NCBI GenBank assembly: GCA_937896115.1
Contig: CALBLB010000225.1
Coordinates: forward strand, 1 to 11,556
Length of the DNA stretch: 11,556 bases
DNA from: an uncultured Succinatimonas sp.
GTDB lineage: Bacteria; Pseudomonadota; Gammaproteobacteria; Enterobacterales; Succinivibrionaceae
Direction of reading: 5' to 3'
Shown here in pieces: positions 6,996 through 11,556 of the stretch. The stretch's first letter is position 1, and every line of letters starts with the position of its first letter. The notes beneath the pieces were generated by a model that saw nothing but the letters and a program-made list of their open reading frames with translations, did no database searches and was not told where the DNA came from. Position numbers and translations under genes: made by a program.

Positions 6996-7021
6996 AAAAA
7001 AAGCAGTGAGAAAAAAACTGC
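6996..7021 (-). terminator. Terminator-like hairpin after miaA
   Basis: On the minus strand GCAGT (7021-7017) pairs with ACTGC (7007-7003) across a 9-base loop and is followed directly by seven T's (7002-6996). It begins 2 bases after the miaA stop codon. The stem is only five base pairs, so termination may be partial. It suggests that hfq is at least partly uncoupled from the amiB-mutL-miaA transcript. Confidence 0.55.
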
Positions 7022-7023
7022 AA

Positions 7024-7989
7024 CTATCTTTCATTTTTCAAAAATCTTAAAGCTATCTTTAAAGCCTCTTCTTCATTTCCTTTTTTTCCAGGGATCAACA
7101 TGGTACGTTTGACCTCTTTGTTATCTCCTAAACCGCCGCGCAACCAGGTCATCTGGTGTTTGGCCAATCTGCAGGTAGCAATTACAGAGCGTTCGCGCAT
7201 CTCATCATAACTGAGTATTCCGTCAAGATATTCCCACATCTGACGATATCCGACGCAACGCATCGAAGGCATTTGCAAATTCAAATCGCCGCGTTCTTTA
7301 AGTCGTCTTACCTCATCCTCAAACCCCGACTTAAGCATGATCTCAAAACGCTCCTTGATAATTTTTCTAAGACTCTCGCGTCCGTCATCCGGCAACAGCA
7401 CGATTTCCTCTCTTAAAAAAGGACATTTACTGCCTTTTTCTTCATAGAATGAACTCATGCTTCTGCCTGTCATGGCATATACCTCAAGCGCTCTGGAAAT
7501 CCTTTGCTTGTCATTCGGTGCTAACCTGGCATAGAGAACGGGATCTATATTCCGCAATTTTTCGTGCATGGCAGGCCAGCCTGACTCCTGCGCCTGTGCC
7601 GCTATCTTGGCTCTTACCTTTTCATCGGTAACCGGCAAAGGAGAGATCCCGTCACACAGCGCTTTGTAATACATCATGGTTCCGCCGCAAATCACCGGCA
7701 AACGTCCGCGATGCCAGATCTCCTTAACCAAGGACGTGCAGTCATGCGCAAAATTTGCCGCACTGTAACTTTGCCTAGGATCGATGATATCTATTAGATG
7801 ATGTGGACAAAGTGCCATTTCTTCAAGGGTAGGTTTGGCAGTACCTATGTCCATTCCTTTGTAAATCAACGCTGAATCAAGAGAAATGATCTCACAGGGA
7901 ATTTTTTTAGCCACGGCAAGTGCCAAGGCGGTCTTGCCGCTTGCAGTAGGACCTAAGATCACCAAAGCTCTTTCCAATCCTGCTTTCAT
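7024..7989 (-). CDS. miaA: tRNA dimethylallyltransferase
   Basis: Transfers the dimethylallyl group from DMAPP to N6 of adenosine 37 in tRNAs that read codons beginning with U, the first step of ms2i6A formation. 321 residues, typical length. Seen: the P-loop GPTASGKT (13-20), the family signature DSALIYKGMDIGTAKP (38-53), YSAANF (75-80), GGTMMYYKAL (102-111), SRALEV (165-170), RCVGYRQMW (244-252) and LAKHQMTWLRG (275-285). The ATG at 7989 overlaps the mutL stop in an ATGA arrangement, with GAGGG (8002-7998) 8 bases upstream inside mutL, so translation is coupled to mutL. The last 30 residues are lysine-rich and variable, as is common in the family. Confidence 0.97.
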   Translation of the reverse strand: MKAGLERALVILGPTASGKTALALAVAKKIPCEIISLDSALIYKGMDIGTAKPTLEEMALCPHHLIDIIDPRQSYSAANFAHDCTSLVKEIWHRGRLPVICGGTMMYYKALCDGISPLPVTDEKVRAKIAAQAQESGWPAMHEKLRNIDPVLYARLAPNDKQRISRALEVYAMTGRSMSSFYEEKGSKCPFLREEIVLLPDDGRESLRKIIKERFEIMLKSGFEDEVRRLKERGDLNLQMPSMRCVGYRQMWEYLDGILSYDEMRERSVIATCRLAKHQMTWLRGGLGDNKEVKRTMLIPGKKGNEEEALKIALRFLKNER

Positions 7990-9941
7990 CGCTGTAACCC
8001 TCTTTCCATTCCCAAAGCCTGCTCCTTAACTTTAAGATCGACGCTTACATCATTTGCGCGCAACATCTCCTCCGTACTTTTTTCTAGCAGACAACGTATT
8101 TCCTGTACATTTTTATCCTGACAGGGCAAAGCATCTGCCACGCAGGCTGCCAAAGATTTGGGACAACGTCCCTTGGAAAGTTCGTCTGATGATGCAATAA
8201 GGCTGAAACAGCGTACGAGAAAAGATGAAAGATCGATATTTTCCAAATCGCAGGGCACAGAACTAACCGTGATCTGCTGGCGTGAAAAAGTCAGCTCAAA
8301 ACCGCAGCGTTTTACATTGTCCCGGCAATTTTTCAAAGCCTTGGTAAGCTCAGGAGAGCATTTCAATGAAAAAGGCAAAGGCAGGGACTTAGTTAAAACC
8401 TGATCTTGTTCCACAGCCTGAGCATAAGCATCGGCTTGATGTATTTTCATAAGTTTGGGAACGCTGACTACCAAATAGCGGTCTTGAAATTTCACCAAGA
8501 CCGTATGCTCGGTAAGCAGATCCAGCAATACGCCGCCTGCCTGCTTGTTTTCAGAAACCTTTATCTGAGTTTGTTCCCCTCTTTCTGCCCCGCTTTGAAC
8601 TTCATTTTTTAAAGAAGTTTCCGCATCCTGCAAATGTTCTGGTTTTACCACGTCATGTTGCGAGGCAATTTTCATCATCGAGGCTTTGGCGTGCGATCGC
8701 GTCATATCGTTAAACGAACGCTGCCGCAAAACCGCGTCGGCGGTGAAATCCGTTTTTTCTTTTTTTATTTCAGGAGAGATAAAAAAACCGTCCCCGTCCG
8801 GGAAAGCCGGTAATGAGTTTTGCTCCTCTTTATTCCCTTTTTCTCCTGCTATGATCGCTTCAAGATCCTGTAAACCACGGTTCTCAGCCCGCGGTACTGC
8901 ATTATTTTCAAGATCTCCTAGAAGATCATCTTTTGCCGGCATAAAACGGGAAAAAGCGCGCAACAAAGCCTCGACGATAAGATCGTGTACCGCTTTCATA
9001 CTGTGAAAGCGTACTTCATCTTTGCGGGGATGTACGTTGACATCCGCTTCATGCGGATCACATGCCAAATAGAGCACGCAACGTGCGGCAGCTTGAGATC
9101 CGAAAAATTGCGAATAAGCTTCGCGCACGGCATGAGTTACACTGCGATCGGCAATGGGACGGGAATTTAAAAAAAGAAAAATCTTTTCCGCACCGCCTTG
9201 AGTGGCATCACCTGCAGAAAGCGCCACTCCGTCTATGCTCAGCAAAGGATCTTCACATTTGACGACCGCACCTTCTCTTGAAAATTCACCGCCTGCAAGA
9301 TAGGCCATACGTTTTAATTTCTGCCCTTCATCTGCAGCTCCCTTAACTTTAAGCACGGTTTTTTTATCGGAAATAAGTTCAAATCCAATCTGAGGATGGG
9401 CCAAAGCACAACGCACGAATACGTCGCGAATGCGATTTAATTCGGTACGATCAGAGCGCAAAAAACGTCTTCTTGCAGGAGTATTGAAAAAAAGCTCTCT
9501 GGCCTCAACCGTGGTACCCACTCCGTGCGGACAGGGGATCACCGAAGCCTCCATCTCGGGACCTTCGCACGTTACGCTGTAACCGTCTGCCTCATCTGCA
9601 GTTCTTGAAGTAAGAGTAAGACGCGTTACCGAAGCTATGGATGCCAAAGCTTCACCGCGAAAGCCCAAAGTATGGATATTTTCAAGATCTTCGGTGCAGG
9701 AAATCTTTGAAGTGGCGTGGGGAGCCAATGCCAGCACCAATTCGTCGCAGGGTATGCCCGAACCGTTGTCACTTACGCGTATGAGGATGCGGCCTGCTCC
9801 TTCTACGAAACATTTTATTTCCGTAGCGGCGGCATCAACGGAATTTTCAAGCAATTCTTTTACCACGGAGCAGGGACGCTCCACCACTTCGCCTGCAGCT
9901 ATCTGGTTGGCAAGCTGTACCGATAATCTGCGTATAGTCAT
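7986..9941 (-). CDS. mutL: DNA mismatch repair protein MutL
   Basis: GHKL-type ATPase that links MutS mismatch recognition to strand incision. 651 residues (E. coli 615). The N-terminal ATPase has IAAGEVVERP (14-23), catalytic E29, N33, DNGSGIP (58-64), ATSKI (76-80), LGFRGEALASI (92-102), FFNTPARRRF (151-160) and DVNVHPRKDEVRF (300-312) with the ATP-contacting K307. A poorly conserved, polar linker spans about 335-468. The C-terminal dimerisation domain (about 469-651) lacks the DQHAxxExxxxE metal-binding motif of endonucleolytic MutL proteins, so this is the type that activates a separate nuclease (MutH in E. coli). The ATG at 9941 overlaps the amiB stop by four bases with no clear Shine-Dalgarno, suggesting translational coupling. 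Confidence 0.97.
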   Translation of the reverse strand: MTIRRLSVQLANQIAAGEVVERPCSVVKELLENSVDAAATEIKCFVEGAGRILIRVSDNGSGIPCDELVLALAPHATSKISCTEDLENIHTLGFRGEALASIASVTRLTLTSRTADEADGYSVTCEGPEMEASVIPCPHGVGTTVEARELFFNTPARRRFLRSDRTELNRIRDVFVRCALAHPQIGFELISDKKTVLKVKGAADEGQKLKRMAYLAGGEFSREGAVVKCEDPLLSIDGVALSAGDATQGGAEKIFLFLNSRPIADRSVTHAVREAYSQFFGSQAAARCVLYLACDPHEADVNVHPRKDEVRFHSMKAVHDLIVEALLRAFSRFMPAKDDLLGDLENNAVPRAENRGLQDLEAIIAGEKGNKEEQNSLPAFPDGDGFFISPEIKKEKTDFTADAVLRQRSFNDMTRSHAKASMMKIASQHDVVKPEHLQDAETSLKNEVQSGAERGEQTQIKVSENKQAGGVLLDLLTEHTVLVKFQDRYLVVSVPKLMKIHQADAYAQAVEQDQVLTKSLPLPFSLKCSPELTKALKNCRDNVKRCGFELTFSRQQITVSSVPCDLENIDLSSFLVRCFSLIASSDELSKGRCPKSLAACVADALPCQDKNVQEIRCLLEKSTEEMLRANDVSVDLKVKEQALGMERGLQR

Positions 9942-11554
9942 TTTTTAGGTACTTTTAAGATCTGTCCTGCGTGAACCGTATCTGATTTTAAGGAATTCAT
10001 GCGTCTTAATTCGGCAATGCTGACATCGTAACGTGCGGCTATTTTCGCAAGATACTCGCCCTTTTGCACCGTATGCGTTGCAGTTGAGGCCAGCGCTTTA
10101 TTTCCACGGCTGTCGCTGTCGATACGCGATTTCAAATCGTTTAAAGGATTCTTCTCATAATAAGAACGTATACCCAAAAAGATGCGATATGCCATCTGCT
10201 TTTGATAGTTGGGCTGGTTTAGCTGGATCTCTTCATAACGATTGGACAAAAACCCGGTTTCAATGAGCAACGAAGGGATATCAGGAGCTTTTAACACGGC
10301 AAGCGACGCATAGACAGGCTTTTTCTTGTGTACTTTGGTAAAACTGCCTATGCTCTTTAAAATCTCTGCGGCCAAATCATAACCTTCGGCGCGGGAATTT
10401 TGAGACGACATGTCCACCACCATCTCCTCAAGATAAGGATTGCCTCTGGAATTGCTAAGCACCTTCCCGGAACCGCCTATTAACTTTCCTGAAGATCCCG
10501 TACGCGTCACCTTGCTGTTCTCGCGTTGCGCCCGGTTTGATGACAGCAGTAAAACTTCGGTACCTCGCGCCGAGGTCGCAGAAGGGGTGGAATTGCAATG
10601 TATCGAGATGAGCAAGGCTGCTTTTTTATTTCTGGCAATTACCGATCGGGTATCGAGATCTACATAACGATCAGAAGAGCGCGTAAGGACTGCACGCAGA
10701 CGTTTATCCGTATTGATATAGCCTACTAAAGACTTGGCAATGGCCAGCGTAACGTCTTTTTCGCGCACGCCGCGTTTACCCTTGGCTCCAGGATCTTTGC
10801 CGCCGTGTCCTGGGTCAATGGCGATGATAAAAGGTCTGGCAACGGCTTTTACTTCGACGGCCTTAGGAGGGGCTGCCGTATCTTTTACTTCTTCAGTCTC
10901 CCGCTCTTCTGATTTGGCGACGAAAGTACTCTTGGTTCTGGTATTAACACTGTTCTTTTTAGCGTAGTCCTGTCTTAACTTTACCAAAGCCGCGTCGTAC
11001 TCGCGCGCCTGTTTAGGACTCATGGAACGCAGGCCGTCACTGCCTATGCTTGAGTATTTGATAAACAGTTCACTTTCAAGCTGTTTTAAACTTTTGCCGT
11101 CGGTTGATGATGTCGTTGCTGATGATGAAGATGCCGTTGGTACGTTATTTCCGCCCCCAGCATGAGGAAAATCCACTACCAAACGATGATCGCGATTACC
11201 GTCGCGGGGAGTTAGCATGAAAACTTTTGGGGTACCGCAACGCTGAGATTGCAAAATATAACGCACGTCCCGACCGTCCAAAACCGAAGTTGCACCGGCA
11301 AGACAACCTGACGAAGGTTTTTGCAGGGACGGGGTATTTTGATAATTGCTAAGATCTTTGAGTCTTACGATCAGTCTCCCGTCTTTTTGTCTTGCCTGAG
11401 CCCATCTGATATCACCGCTTAGGTCGAACACCACCCGTGTTTTATCCTGATTGGCAAAAGATCGTACGGATTTTAATGCGGCAGCTTCGACATTAAGCCA
11501 ACACAGGCTCATGCAGACAAGTAAAAATAGACGAAAAAACGTTAAGATTTTCAC
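9938..11554 (-). CDS. amiB: N-acetylmuramoyl-L-alanine amidase AmiB (AMIN, amidase_3, LysM)
   Basis: Periplasmic zinc amidase that cuts the stem peptide from muramic acid to split septal peptidoglycan during division. Order: signal peptide (about 1-25, hydrophobic core 5-20, cleavage near EAAA); AMIN domain (about 26-130) for septal targeting; a Ser/Thr-rich and then charged linker (131-238); amidase_3 domain (about 241-466) with zinc ligands H250 in DPGHGGKDPGAKG, E265 in RGVREKD, H319 in SIHCNS and catalytic E432 in LIETGFLSN; one LysM peptidoglycan-binding repeat (493-536). The helix at 374-399 (YLEEMVVDM onwards) corresponds to the EnvC-controlled autoinhibitory segment of AmiB/AmiC. 538 residues against 445 in E. 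coli; the linker accounts for most of the excess. The start shown is GTG, two bases from the window end; a start further upstream cannot be excluded. It overlaps mutL by four bases. Confidence 0.94.
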   Translation of the reverse strand: MKILTFFRLFLLVCMSLCWLNVEAAALKSVRSFANQDKTRVVFDLSGDIRWAQARQKDGRLIVRLKDLSNYQNTPSLQKPSSGCLAGATSVLDGRDVRYILQSQRCGTPKVFMLTPRDGNRDHRLVVDFPHAGGGNNVPTASSSSATTSSTDGKSLKQLESELFIKYSSIGSDGLRSMSPKQAREYDAALVKLRQDYAKKNSVNTRTKSTFVAKSEERETEEVKDTAAPPKAVEVKAVARPFIIAIDPGHGGKDPGAKGKRGVREKDVTLAIAKSLVGYINTDKRLRAVLTRSSDRYVDLDTRSVIARNKKAALLISIHCNSTPSATSARGTEVLLLSSNRAQRENSKVTRTGSSGKLIGGSGKVLSNSRGNPYLEEMVVDMSSQNSRAEGYDLAAEILKSIGSFTKVHKKKPVYASLAVLKAPDIPSLLIETGFLSNRYEEIQLNQPNYQKQMAYRIFLGIRSYYEKNPLNDLKSRIDSDSRGNKALASTATHTVQKGEYLAKIAARYDVSIAELRRMNSLKSDTVHAGQILKVPKK

Positions 11555-11556
11555 AG

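Noticed and set aside
7986..8600. MutL C-terminal domain as a frameshifted or truncated gene
   Set aside because: The low similarity is normal for this domain. Length is complete, the frame is open, and the ATGA coupling to miaA is intact.
1..11556. Mobile element, CRISPR array, tRNA or defence system
   Set aside because: No transposase, integrase, direct-repeat array, tRNA cloverleaf or accessory gene was seen; nearly all bases lie in conserved core genes.

Overview
This window is a conserved housekeeping stretch of a gammaproteobacterial chromosome. Nearly every base belongs to a recognisable core gene. The minus-strand order amiB-mutL-miaA-hfq-hflX-hflK-hflC-purA is the classical enterobacterial amiB-to-purA block, and ispB divergent from rplU is the classical ispB/rplU arrangement. 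Hfq is nearly identical to the E. coli protein over its Sm core, and MutL is of the MutH-dependent type without an endonuclease motif. Both support Gammaproteobacteria. Moderate GC and short, divergent tails and linkers would fit a lineage outside the Enterobacterales, perhaps Aeromonadales/Succinivibrionaceae, but the genus is a guess.

Layout. Positions 1-242 hold the 5' part of rplU (minus strand), which runs off the left edge. Positions 243-514 are a divergent regulatory region, with a strong sigma-70-like rplU promoter, a leader containing two stem-loops, and a probable extended -10 promoter for ispB. ispB (515-1489, plus strand) ends at a strong hairpin terminator that faces the end of purA. 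purA (1551-2849) is separated by a second terminator from hflC, hflK and hflX, which are tightly packed and probably transcribed from hfq. Between hfq and miaA is a 176-base AT-rich gap with a terminator-like hairpin after miaA and a candidate hfq promoter. miaA, mutL and amiB are joined by 4-base ATGA overlaps and so form one translationally coupled operon entered from beyond the right edge.

The genes cover cell division and peptidoglycan splitting (amiB), mismatch repair (mutL), tRNA A37 prenylation (miaA), sRNA-based regulation (hfq), ribosome rescue/splitting GTPase (hflX), FtsH-associated membrane protease control (hflK/hflC), AMP synthesis (purA), quinone side-chain synthesis (ispB) and the large ribosomal subunit (rplU).

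I found no mobile element, CRISPR array, RNA gene or toxin/defence module, and no convincing sign of a previously undescribed system. The points worth a second look are regulatory or structural variants: the structured rplU leader, the trimmed acidic Hfq tail, the decoupling of hfq from miaA, an enlarged AmiB linker, GATC over-representation alongside the MutH-type MutL, and the fusion of two synteny blocks between purA and ispB.
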